A stretch of DNA of 64,000 bases from JANQPD01 sp963715655 (GTDB taxonomy: Bacteria; Bacteroidota; Bacteroidia; Flavobacteriales; Schleiferiaceae): assembly GCA_963715655.1 (NCBI GenBank), contig OY970262.1, positions 1,612,001-1,676,000 of the forward strand. Direction: 5' to 3'. The position numbers and the translations under genes are program-made. The first letter of the stretch is position 1. Every line of letters begins with the position of its first letter. The notes beneath the pieces were generated by a model. That model saw nothing but the letters and a program-made list of their open reading frames with translations, ran no database searches and was not told the DNA's origin. Shown one piece after another: positions 34,961 through 43,184 of this stretch.

Positions 34961-36070
34961 ATGAAATCTTTGTTCTTCGCAACTTTTCTTTTTTCAGTAT
35001 CACTTTGTTTTGGCCAATCAACGCTAATCAATCCAAAAACTAAATGCAGCTATACGCTACCATGGACGTGCGAAACCTGCACATTTAATTGGACAGGAGA
35101 TTGCCTTAACAATGTACCTGAAGGAGAAGGCGTATTAACCGTTTTTAATGAAGGCGATGAAATAATGCGCTATGAAGGTGCGATGAAAGGCGGCAATTTT
35201 AACGGCTTTGGCAAGTACCACGATGGTATGAATGAAATGGAAGGAAATTTTATAAACGGCAATCTAGCTATGTATTCCAATCCTTATAATGCTGGTATTG
35301 ACACCACAAAGTTTAATAAGTCAGATGATTGGGAGTTAAAATCACAAATAACCAAACAGTTAGACAATCTCTTTTTTATTTTCCCCACTGCGGGCTATGC
35401 TTTTGAACATAAAGATGCACTGGTGGAAGAATGCTTAGTGGCATTTGATAAAAATTGTAAAATCCTTAACCTGCCAAATTATAGCGCATTTACTAAAATT
35501 AGGTTTATAACATCAAAAAAAGAAATGCTGTTTGCATCAAATATAGCGGTAGGTGGGCAAGCAAACCCAATTACTAGAACGATAGATTTGGTGCTAACCA
35601 ATGAAGATGAACGAGCGGATAAAAAGACCACCAAGGCTCCTATTGTGCATGAAATAATGCACATGGTAGCTATGACAATGTGGGGAATGCCTTCGCAAAA
35701 CCTTACGTGGCTAAACGAAGGTTTGGCTACCTATGCCAATAATAATTGCTCAGGCTATACCGTTGCTGAAATTTATCGCTACTTCCTAGCAAAGGATAAG
35801 CTTCTACCTATGGAATCACTTACCGCAAACTTTTATCAAACCGAAGAAATGATTGGTTATCATCAGTCAGCCTACCTTGTAGAATATCTAATATCCAAAT
35901 ATGGTATTCAAAAAATAGAAACGCTTTGGACAAGCGGTTTTTCAAACTTTGAAAACATTTATGGTTTACCATTTTCAAAAATGGAAGCAGAAATTAACGA
36001 AGCAGTAGTAAAGGCATACCCAAAAGTGCCGGCTATTGAATGGGAAATTTTTAAAGAAGGGTGTGAGTAG
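34961..36070 (+). CDS. Exported MORN-repeat protein with gluzincin peptidase domain
   Basis: A 369-residue protein with a signal peptide (residues 1-18). After a Cys-rich region (about 27-50; CSYTLPWTCETC), residues 50-100 show two to three MORN-like repeats (FNEGDEIMRYEGAMKGGNFN, GFGKYHDGMNEMEGNF). The second half has the zinc motif HEIMH (about 231-235) and NEGLATYANN (about 253-262), the third-ligand context of M1/MA-clan peptidases. It is an unusual combination in one protein. Monocistronic. Probably periplasmic or secreted by the general pathway, as no sorting domain is visible. The peptidase call is well supported; the substrate is unknown. Confidence 0.7.
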   Translation: MKSLFFATFLFSVSLCFGQSTLINPKTKCSYTLPWTCETCTFNWTGDCLNNVPEGEGVLTVFNEGDEIMRYEGAMKGGNFNGFGKYHDGMNEMEGNFINGNLAMYSNPYNAGIDTTKFNKSDDWELKSQITKQLDNLFFIFPTAGYAFEHKDALVEECLVAFDKNCKILNLPNYSAFTKIRFITSKKEMLFASNIAVGGQANPITRTIDLVLTNEDERADKKTTKAPIVHEIMHMVAMTMWGMPSQNLTWLNEGLATYANNNCSGYTVAEIYRYFLAKDKLLPMESLTANFYQTEEMIGYHQSAYLVEYLISKYGIQKIETLWTSGFSNFENIYGLPFSKMEAEINEAVVKAYPKVPAIEWEIFKEGCE

Positions 36071-36315
36071 TATTGTAAAGCAATCGATTTATTTGGTGAT
36101 GAATTTAGTTGAAATAACATTAATAGCGCTTTATTGTTATAGCGCTGATTAGCAATCAATATTGTTTAACTTTATGGAAAATAAATTGCACATGACTAAA
36201 TGTAAATATTTAATTAATTTTAAATCAATTAGTTAATGATACCGTGTTATTTTGTGAAATTTACCTTTTGGGTAATGGATTAGTTTCAAACATAGACGAA
36301 CAATTATTCAATAAA

Positions 36316-36885
36316 CTATAGTATAGATAGATTGTCGCATTGAGAAGCATTGTTACTGATTGGTATTATTAAATTTTCTGGTCGGTTAAGATAATAGTGA
36401 TTGTTGAAAACGCTATTTGTCAGTAGTTCCAAATCTTGTTTTTGCAACTTTAAGGTATCACCGTTTAAAGTATAACATCCTTGATAGGTGCAGTTAATTT
36501 CTACATCAAATGTGGTTACAGCAAAAGAACCGTTTTTGTATAAATAGAGAACCCCACCCTTCCAATTTTCTGCGTTTTCCACCTCCGCTTTTAATAAAAT
36601 ACTTGTCCAAAACTTTTTATTTTTGAGACTGCAATAGTTAGTGTAAGTAATACCTATAATTACTAATATGAGAAGCGGAATTAAATCTACTTTAGTTTTG
36701 GTTTTAAAAATATCAATCAATCCAAAAATTGTAACTGCCAAGAACATTAATCCTCCTATAAGAAAAGCGAATAAGCCGTTCCAGAGTCCTGTGCAATAAT
36801 CACCAAAGGGTATTACTCTAGTAATCAAAGCTACTCCAAGGCTAACTAAAAAAATATATCTAAAAATTTTCATTTTTTCATTCAC
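36316..36885 (-). CDS. Hypothetical membrane protein
   Basis: A 189-residue protein with three hydrophobic segments (about residues 8-25, 35-58 and 68-85) followed by about 100 residues of soluble, Asn- and Leu-rich sequence with the pattern GSFAVTTFDVEINCTYQGCYTL. No motif recognised. It lies 9 bases upstream of the frameshifted lipoprotein gene's end, in the same direction, so it is downstream of it in a shared unit. Confidence 0.5.
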   Translation of the reverse strand: MNEKMKIFRYIFLVSLGVALITRVIPFGDYCTGLWNGLFAFLIGGLMFLAVTIFGLIDIFKTKTKVDLIPLLILVIIGITYTNYCSLKNKKFWTSILLKAEVENAENWKGGVLYLYKNGSFAVTTFDVEINCTYQGCYTLNGDTLKLQKQDLELLTNSVFNNHYYLNRPENLIIPISNNASQCDNLSIL

Positions 36886-36894
36886 CTTTCTTAA

Positions 36895-37421
36895 TTAGGG
36901 GTACCCCCTAAAACTCCCACCATAACTAAAGCGCACTTCTTTTTCATTTAAAAAAGCTGTTCCCGTAAGGGTATATTGATTAAACTGAAGCACAATAATA
37001 GTTACTTCTCCAAACTTGCTTAACAACTCATTTTGAGGCGCTCCATTTTTGGTATATTGAATAATGTTGCAATTATCATAAGTATCGATTTTTTGCGCGC
37101 GGTTATACGTAAAAACAGCTGCTTGTAAGTTTGCCACGGCAGAGAATAACTGTATAGAAATAACGTAACCATTTCCTTTAAAACCCTTGTTTTTATCATA
37201 ACTCACACACTTGTATAAATGTCTAAAACATATTTATACCCCTCATAAGGGCTGGCTGAACTTCCCTTTGCTTTACTAAAGGGAGTAATAAAAGCATTTA
37301 CCGTTTTGTAGGCTTGGTTGTTTATAAGCAAAGTGCTGCTTACAGCGGTTTCCTCTTCCTCTTTTTTACAAGATGTGGTTAGTAGCAAGGGGACAAATAG
37401 TAGAAATATCCAGTGTTTCAT
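36895..37421 (-). pseudogene. Lipoprotein gene broken by a TG-repeat frameshift
   Basis: Two frames belong to one protein: MKHWIFLLFVPLLLTTSCKK (lipobox LTTSC) to KYVLDIYTSV (37203-37421), then SYDKNKGFKGNGYVISIQLF to the end (36895-37206). They meet at AGTGTGTGAG on the reverse strand. Removing one TG pair joins them into a continuous reading of about 174 residues (IYTSVSYDKNKG). So a dinucleotide slip probably inactivated the gene. A minus-one ribosomal frameshift would also join them (the second frame starts GTG, overlapping the first stop by 4 bases), but no slippery heptamer is visible. Confidence 0.7.
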
Positions 37422-37595
37422 AGCAATTTGCTAAAGCTTGGTACGAAGATACCCATATTACTACACCTGTATAGTTTGGAGTTGAGCGGAAGTGGTAAAA
37501 TAAATGTATAAAACCAAGTTGCTCCAAATTTTAACCTCCGCTTAAAGCGGAAACGGATATTTTAAACGATTTTAGCCCATATAAATTCAGCTTTA

Positions 37596-38684
37596 ATGAA
37601 GAAGATTATACTAGGTGTTTTGGTTGTATTGGGTATCACTACACTTTTAGCTTTTAAACACAGTATGCGTACCGAGCCTAAGCCAAACATCATTTTATTA
37701 ATAGGCGATGGTATGGGTTTATCACAAATGAGCAGCGCTTTTTATGTAAAAGACAATCCAAATTTTCAACGTTTTAAGGTGGTAGGTTTAAGCCGGACAT
37801 CTTCTTCCATAGAAAAAATTACAGATTCAGCAGCGGGTGCCACCGCATTTGCTTGCGGCAAAAAGAGCTATAATGGTGCCATTGCGGTTGATGATAATAA
37901 AGATTCTATTCCCACTTTAGTGGAATTATTAAGCCCTAAAGGGTATCAAACAGGTTTAATTGCTACATCAAGTATTACACACGCCACGCCCGCTAGCTTT
38001 TACGCACATGTAGAAAGCCGAAACATGGAGGATAGAATTGCACAGTATTTAATGAATAGTGAAGTAGATTTTTTTGCCGGTGGTGGACTTAAATTTTTTA
38101 ATGATCGTGAAGATGGGAGAAATTTGCTACAGCAAAATAAATTTTTACTGATTACAGATTCATTACCAACCGCTTTGCCTGACGCTAAAAAGCAGGGCTA
38201 TCTGCTAGCTAAAAAGGGAATGCCCAAAATGCAAGAGGGTAGAGGTAGTTTTCTTACGGAAGCTACAAAGTTGGCGTTTAGCTTTTTTGGCCGACAAAAA
38301 GCTCCATTTTTTTTAATGGTAGAAGGTTCTCAAATTGATTGGGGCGGCCATGCCAATGATGGCGATTATGTTGTAGAAGAAGTAATGGATTTTGATGAGA
38401 TGGTGGGTGCTGCGTTAGATTTTGCCGAGAAAGATGGCAACACTTTAGTAATTGTAACTGCTGACCATGAAACCGGTGGATTTACGTTGGCGGCAGAGCG
38501 CAAAAAAATTCCATTTAGAGGAATGCAGGATAATTATGAAAATTTTCGGTACGACTTTTCAACCATGGGCCACTCTGCCACTATGGTGCCCGTATTGGCC
38601 GCAGGAAAGGGTTCTGAAAACTTTAGCGGTATTTATCAAAACACCGATATTTTTTATAAGATTATGGCAATGGCAGGGAAGTAG
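37596..38684 (+). CDS. Alkaline phosphatase (PhoA superfamily)
   Basis: A 362-residue exported enzyme. A signal peptide or anchor (residues 1-20) precedes metal site DGMGLSQMSS (38-47), the nucleophile region TDSAAGATAFACGKKS with Ser 78, QIDWGGHANDGDY (about 248-260) and ADHETGGF (about 288-295). These are the zinc- and magnesium-binding blocks of the family. It hydrolyses phosphate monoesters in the periplasm. Somewhat shorter than E. coli PhoA. Monocistronic. With PhoX (8.2 kb), it gives the window two unrelated secreted phosphatases. Confidence 0.93.
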   Translation: MKKIILGVLVVLGITTLLAFKHSMRTEPKPNIILLIGDGMGLSQMSSAFYVKDNPNFQRFKVVGLSRTSSSIEKITDSAAGATAFACGKKSYNGAIAVDDNKDSIPTLVELLSPKGYQTGLIATSSITHATPASFYAHVESRNMEDRIAQYLMNSEVDFFAGGGLKFFNDREDGRNLLQQNKFLLITDSLPTALPDAKKQGYLLAKKGMPKMQEGRGSFLTEATKLAFSFFGRQKAPFFLMVEGSQIDWGGHANDGDYVVEEVMDFDEMVGAALDFAEKDGNTLVIVTADHETGGFTLAAERKKIPFRGMQDNYENFRYDFSTMGHSATMVPVLAAGKGSENFSGIYQNTDIFYKIMAMAGK

Positions 38685-38934
38685 TGGTTTTACACTGATT
38701 TTATTTAGCACTTTATCTGTCTTTAAAAAAGCTTTATGAAGTAGAGTGGCAAAATGAGATTTGAAATCCTTCTCGTCTTTCAGGCATCCCGCGCAGACGG
38801 AAACGCTTGTACGATAATCTTTTTAGAAAAATCAATTCTAGGTGCGATAAATACACCTACCAATACCCCAATTTTCGTAATCTATCGACTATCGTCTGCA
38901 GACTATTCAACAAATTAACCAATTAACCAATAGC

Positions 38935-39438
38935 CTAACTCAAAACAACCTCCGTAGCACCTTTTCCGTACTTCGCCATATCAGCATCGTAGTAATTCAA
39001 GTTTTCGTGTGCATCAAGTAGTTTGTACAATTCTTGGCGTAAAATACCTTCACCCACACCATGTATTAAAATCACCTTTTTAATGCCCGCGTTTCTTGCT
39101 TTTTGAATGGTATTTTTTGCGGTGAACAGTTGCTTGCGCAGCATGTCAAAATTGGTCATGCCGCCCGTAAAATCTACTAATTCATGTATGTGCAAATCCT
39201 GTTCTAAGTATTCAGATTTTGGCGGAAGCTTTATTTTGAAGTTCTTTTTAATCACCACATCCTTCTGCACGGTTTGTCCTACCTGCATTTCCTTATACAT
39301 AATAAGTTCTTGCGGTTGGTAGCACAGCTCAAAATCATCTTCTGTGGTTAGCCATACACCTTCTGCATCTTGGCGATTAACAACTGCTGTACCGCCTTCA
39401 TCTATAAATTTTACTCGATCCCCTTTTTTAAATTGCAT
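38935..39438 (-). CDS. Smr-domain protein
   Basis: 167 residues from ATG 39438 (MQFKKGDRVKFIDEGGTA). The frame is open upstream to 39615, but the extra 59 residues have no protein-like character, and the promoter box sits just upstream of this ATG. The N-terminal 60 residues form a small beta-barrel resembling SH3- or KOW-like domains, and the C-terminal half is an Smr domain with DLHIHELVDF and VILIHGVGEGILRQEL (about 126-141), a nicking-nuclease or ribosome-collision-associated fold. This architecture is frequent in Bacteroidota (DUF2027-like Smr proteins). Divergent from the universal stress gene. Confidence 0.8.
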   Translation of the reverse strand: MQFKKGDRVKFIDEGGTAVVNRQDAEGVWLTTEDDFELCYQPQELIMYKEMQVGQTVQKDVVIKKNFKIKLPPKSEYLEQDLHIHELVDFTGGMTNFDMLRKQLFTAKNTIQKARNAGIKKVILIHGVGEGILRQELYKLLDAHENLNYYDADMAKYGKGATEVVLS

Positions 39439-39442
39439 CTTA

Positions 39443-39450
39443 CAAAAGTA
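39443..39450 (-). promoter_or_regulatory. TAnnTTTG box of the smr gene
   Basis: On the reverse strand TACTTTTG fits the consensus perfectly and is followed four bases later by the ATG. The spacing is identical to that of the LRR gene, predicting a leaderless transcript. Confidence 0.6.
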
Positions 39451-39543
39451 AATATGCAGCGCAAAATGTAACAGCTTTATACGTACAGCTTTTAAATATC
39501 TGATATTGCCCCTTACATTAGCCAACTTTACTGAAATACGTTT

Positions 39544-40401
39544 ATGAGTGCAAAGCCCTTCCCAAATATTGCAACAGCCATTGCCTTTTCTCCCAACATG
39601 GAGGCAAATGTGCATGAGAGTTTGCGCATAACTAAAATGCTAGGGCATCAATTATTTCTAATTCATGTAGGTGCCGCTTCAGCAGAAGAAAAAGACCGAC
39701 TAAGCAACTTGGTAAATGCATTGAATTTAGAGGGTATAGCAGTGCAAATAGTATGGCAAGAAGGGGAGATAATTAATGCTATTGTTAAAACGTGTATAGC
39801 AAACAAAATAAATTTGTTAATAGCTGGAGCCCAACCCAGAGAAGGGATTTTACGCTATTATATGGGTTCTGTGGCCAGACGATTGGTACGCAAAACCACA
39901 TGCTCTATTTTACTAATGACGCATCCTAGTAAAATGCAAACACGTTGCGGCAAAATAGTGGTGAACGGGGTAAGTCATCCTAAGACGAAACAAACCATAA
40001 AAGCTGCTTTTGATGTGGCTAACTGTATAGGTGCTAACGAGTTGTTGGTGGTAGAGGAGGTGGTGCCTGATAAAGAAATGGAGGATACTGCCGATGATGA
40101 GCATTTGCAAAAAGCCAATGCCAAAAAAGCCGCATTAATAGAAAAAGAATCGCAGCGACTTACGGCTATGGTTTCAGATTTTGAGAAAACCGATGATTTG
40201 AATGTAAATACTAAAATAATTTTCGGCAAACGTGGCTATACCATTGGTCATTTTACGCAAAGTGCTTGCGCAGATTTGTTGGTAATGAATTCTCCTGATA
40301 CCAAACTAGGATTTTTAGACAGAGTTTTTACGCATGATTTGGAGTACGTACTTTCTGAGCTTCCCAGTGATTTATTAATTGTGCACAGTCAAAAATTTTA
40401 G
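39544..40401 (+). CDS. Tandem universal stress protein
   Basis: A 285-residue protein with two Usp domains (about 1-140 and 141-285). The first has an ATP-binding-like motif GAQPREGILRYYMGSVARRL followed by VRKTTCSILL; the second ends ADLLVMNSPDTKLGFLDRVF and LPSDLLIVHSQ. The family binds ATP or nucleotides and helps survival under stress. It begins a unit with the SulP transporter (8 bases apart) and miaE, suggesting that it could regulate the transporter. Divergent from smr. Confidence 0.85.
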   Translation: MSAKPFPNIATAIAFSPNMEANVHESLRITKMLGHQLFLIHVGAASAEEKDRLSNLVNALNLEGIAVQIVWQEGEIINAIVKTCIANKINLLIAGAQPREGILRYYMGSVARRLVRKTTCSILLMTHPSKMQTRCGKIVVNGVSHPKTKQTIKAAFDVANCIGANELLVVEEVVPDKEMEDTADDEHLQKANAKKAALIEKESQRLTAMVSDFEKTDDLNVNTKIIFGKRGYTIGHFTQSACADLLVMNSPDTKLGFLDRVFTHDLEYVLSELPSDLLIVHSQKF

Positions 40402-40409
40402 TTGGAATT

Positions 40410-42593
40410 TTGTTAAAACAGTGGTTTACCAACATACCAACCAATCTTTTTTCCGGCTTTGTGGTATCGCTTATTGCGCTTCCGCTTAGTTTAGGTTTAG
40501 CTTTAGCCGCTGGTGTTCCGCCTATTGCCGGGGTAATAGCCGCTATTGTTGGTGGTGTGGTAGTTTCCATTTTTGGAGGTTCTTACGTTACCATTGCCGG
40601 CCCCGGTAATGGCTTGGTGGTGGCCACATTAAATGCCGTTTTACTTTTAGGTGAAGGCGATGCACAACAAGGCTATCTTCTCACTTTAGGAGCTGTGGTG
40701 GTTTCTGGAGTGGTAATAATGCTTTTAGGTATTTTTAAAGTAGGCATTATTAGTGAGTATTTTCCTTCTGCTGCGGTACAAGGAATGCTGGCTGCTATTG
40801 GGCTCATTATTATTTCTAAACAACTGCACATTATGTTTGGTGTGATGTCTCCCGCTGCCAATAATGCCATTGGTTTATACACCATTTTTCCTGATACATT
40901 AGTTAAATTTTACGCTGGAAATATTCCGCCCTTAGCTTGGATTATTGGGTTGGGGGCACTTGCAATTTTAATAGGGCATACCTTTATTAAGAGTGGCTTT
41001 ATAAAAAAAATACCGGCTCCCGTATTGGCGGTGTTTTTTGGTATCGGATTAAATTATTTAGCTAAAAATCAATTTATTTATACTGAGGCTTTGTCTAGTG
41101 ATTATCTTATACAACTGCCGGGTGATATATTAAATCAATTAGCCTTTCCAAGCTTTGCAAAAGCCGGTTCTTATGCATTTTTTATAGCCGTTTTTTCGCT
41201 TACGTTTATAGCCACTACCGAAACCTTACTAAGCATTAAAGCAGTAGATAAATTAGATCCGCAACGCAGAAGAAGTAATGTTAATAAAGATTTGAGAGCC
41301 GTAGGTTTAGCCACTATTTTTTCTGGTTTTTTAGGTGGTATGAATCCCGTAATTGCCATTGCCAGAAGTTCTGTAAATGTTAATAATGGAGCTACGTGGC
41401 GTAGTGCTAACTTCTTTCAATCTATTTTTTTGGCCATCTTTATTTTAGCTTTTTCCGCTTTTTTAAATAAAATACCTTTACCGGCTTTGGCAGCTATTTT
41501 GGTATTTACCGGATATAGGTTAGCCTCACCAAAAGTATTTAAAAAAATAGCACAAGTAGGGTATGAGCAGCTAGCCATATTTGTAGTAACGCTTTCTGTT
41601 ACCTTATTTACCGACCTTATTTTAGGTATGGCATCAGGAATTGTATTAACCCTATTGTTACAAATTGCAGGCAAGGAGCGTGCGGAAATAATATTGCGTA
41701 ACTTTTTTAAGCCCAACACTTTACTGTATCAAGAAGATAGCGGAACGTATCATTTAAGTGTGCGTGCATATAGCAATTTCACAAATTTTAGAGGGCTAAA
41801 ACGGAAGTTAGATAGTGTACCTACTAATTCCAATGTAATTGTAGATTTTAGCTTAGCTAAGTTTGTAGATTATAGTGTGCTGGAGCAACTTAGCGATTAC
41901 TCAGATTACTTTGAAAAGTTTGATGGTAGCTTTGAAATTATCGGCTTAGACGATTTAACATCCTTTAGTGCACACCCATTAGCACCTCGCATACAACCAA
42001 AAGGAGTAAAGAAAAACAGAAACACCAGCCGACAGGAAACGATTTCAGCATATTTTACCAAAAAGCACTGGCAATTTTTTAGTGATGAACAAACCATGCG
42101 TAACACCTTGTTGCATTTCAATTATTTTGGAGGTAAAACAATTGATTCTATTCGGAATATGGCCTTTAAAAAAACGGAGTTAGGGCAACTTAGCTTTACT
42201 GATGTAGATTATCATGAAGGGGAATTGATTGCTAAAAAACAATATCACGCCAGTGTAGCCATTATTAAATTGGCAACTCCTTTACCACAGTTTGTAATGG
42301 ATAAAGAAAATTTACTGCATCGCGTAAGCGTACGCATGGGTTTTGGTAGTCAATCGTTACCAGAATACCCTGAGTTTAGTAATCACTTTCAAATAAAAGG
42401 AAAAAATAAAAAGAAGTTAAAGGCATTTTTCTCTCCACAATTAATAGCTTTTTTTGAAGAGCATAAGCCATATCACATAGAAAGTTACGCAGATCAATTG
42501 TTGATATTTGAGAAAGAACGGTTAACCACTACTTCAGAATTTAAACAATTGGTTAGATTTGCTAATGAGTTAAATAGCTTGTTAAAGTATTAA
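40410..42593 (+). CDS. SulP-family anion transporter with STAS and extra C-terminal domain
   Basis: A 727-residue protein beginning at TTG 40410 (LKQWFTNIPTNLFSGFVVSL), the only start near the transporter N-terminus. About eleven transmembrane helices (residues 10-435) with the SulP signatures ALPLSLGLALAAGVPPIAGV and GPGNGLVV. The STAS domain spans about 445-545, containing VIVDFSLAKFVDYSVLEQL. The final about 180 residues lie beyond STAS and are not a usual SulP part. SulP proteins move sulphate, bicarbonate or other anions. The genes for Usp and MiaE flank it closely (8 and 9 bases). Confidence 0.85.
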   Translation: MLKQWFTNIPTNLFSGFVVSLIALPLSLGLALAAGVPPIAGVIAAIVGGVVVSIFGGSYVTIAGPGNGLVVATLNAVLLLGEGDAQQGYLLTLGAVVVSGVVIMLLGIFKVGIISEYFPSAAVQGMLAAIGLIIISKQLHIMFGVMSPAANNAIGLYTIFPDTLVKFYAGNIPPLAWIIGLGALAILIGHTFIKSGFIKKIPAPVLAVFFGIGLNYLAKNQFIYTEALSSDYLIQLPGDILNQLAFPSFAKAGSYAFFIAVFSLTFIATTETLLSIKAVDKLDPQRRRSNVNKDLRAVGLATIFSGFLGGMNPVIAIARSSVNVNNGATWRSANFFQSIFLAIFILAFSAFLNKIPLPALAAILVFTGYRLASPKVFKKIAQVGYEQLAIFVVTLSVTLFTDLILGMASGIVLTLLLQIAGKERAEIILRNFFKPNTLLYQEDSGTYHLSVRAYSNFTNFRGLKRKLDSVPTNSNVIVDFSLAKFVDYSVLEQLSDYSDYFEKFDGSFEIIGLDDLTSFSAHPLAPRIQPKGVKKNRNTSRQETISAYFTKKHWQFFSDEQTMRNTLLHFNYFGGKTIDSIRNMAFKKTELGQLSFTDVDYHEGELIAKKQYHASVAIIKLATPLPQFVMDKENLLHRVSVRMGFGSQSLPEYPEFSNHFQIKGKNKKKLKAFFSPQLIAFFEEHKPYHIESYADQLLIFEKERLTTTSEFKQLVRFANELNSLLKY

Positions 42594-42602
42594 AATAAAA
42601 TT

Positions 42603-43184
42603 ATGCTTAGGTTAAAATTACCAACTGATCCTCGCTGGGTAAATATTGCGGAAAAAAACATTGAAGAAATACTTATTGACCATGCTTTTTGCGAACAAAA
42701 GGCAGCCAGCACCGCCATATCTTTTATAGTAACGTATCCTGAACACAGTGAGCTTGTAACGGAAATGGCGGCCTTGGCGCGCGAAGAAATGAGCCATTTT
42801 GAAATGGTGCACAAACGTATTTTAGATAGGGGCCATACTTTAGGTAGAGATAGAAAAGATGAATATGTAGGTAAAGTGATGGCCTTTTTCCCTAAAACCA
42901 AAGACCGTATGGTGCGGATGGTAGATAGGCTTTTGGTTGCAGCACTTATTGAAGCCCGCAGTTGTGAACGTTTTAAACTTTTATCAGAACAACTTAAGGA
43001 TAAAGATCTGGCTAAATTTTATCGTAATTTAATGGAAAGTGAAGCCGGGCATTACACTCTTTTTATTTCGCTTGCCAGAAAATATGGCAACGAGGGGGAA
43101 GTAAATAAAAAATGGGCAGATTTATTGAATTTTGAGGCCGAGGTGATGCAAAATTTAAGCGCTTCAGAACTTATACATGGCTAA
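42603..43184 (+). CDS. miaE: tRNA-(ms2io6A)-hydroxylase MiaE
   Basis: A 193-residue non-haem di-iron enzyme that hydroxylates the modified adenosine at position 37 of tRNA, requiring oxygen. LRLKLPTDPRWVNIAEKNIE is the typical N-terminus; iron ligands are in EILIDHAFCEQKAAS, AREEMSHFEMVHKRI and later ARSCERF and ESEAGHYTLF. Full length. It follows sulP by 9 bases, and its last 8 bases overlap the start of the degraded histidine kinase gene, so the kinase was originally translationally coupled to it. Confidence 0.92.
   Translation: MLRLKLPTDPRWVNIAEKNIEEILIDHAFCEQKAASTAISFIVTYPEHSELVTEMAALAREEMSHFEMVHKRILDRGHTLGRDRKDEYVGKVMAFFPKTKDRMVRMVDRLLVAALIEARSCERFKLLSEQLKDKDLAKFYRNLMESEAGHYTLFISLARKYGNEGEVNKKWADLLNFEAEVMQNLSASELIHG

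Noticed and set aside
36895..37421. Programmed minus-one frameshift in the lipoprotein gene
   Set aside because: There is no slippery heptamer or downstream structure at the junction; a TG slip explains it more simply.
38685..38934. Possible small gene or RNA between alkaline phosphatase and smr
   Set aside because: Only short AT-rich direct repeats (ATTAACCA) were seen; no coding frame or stable structure.
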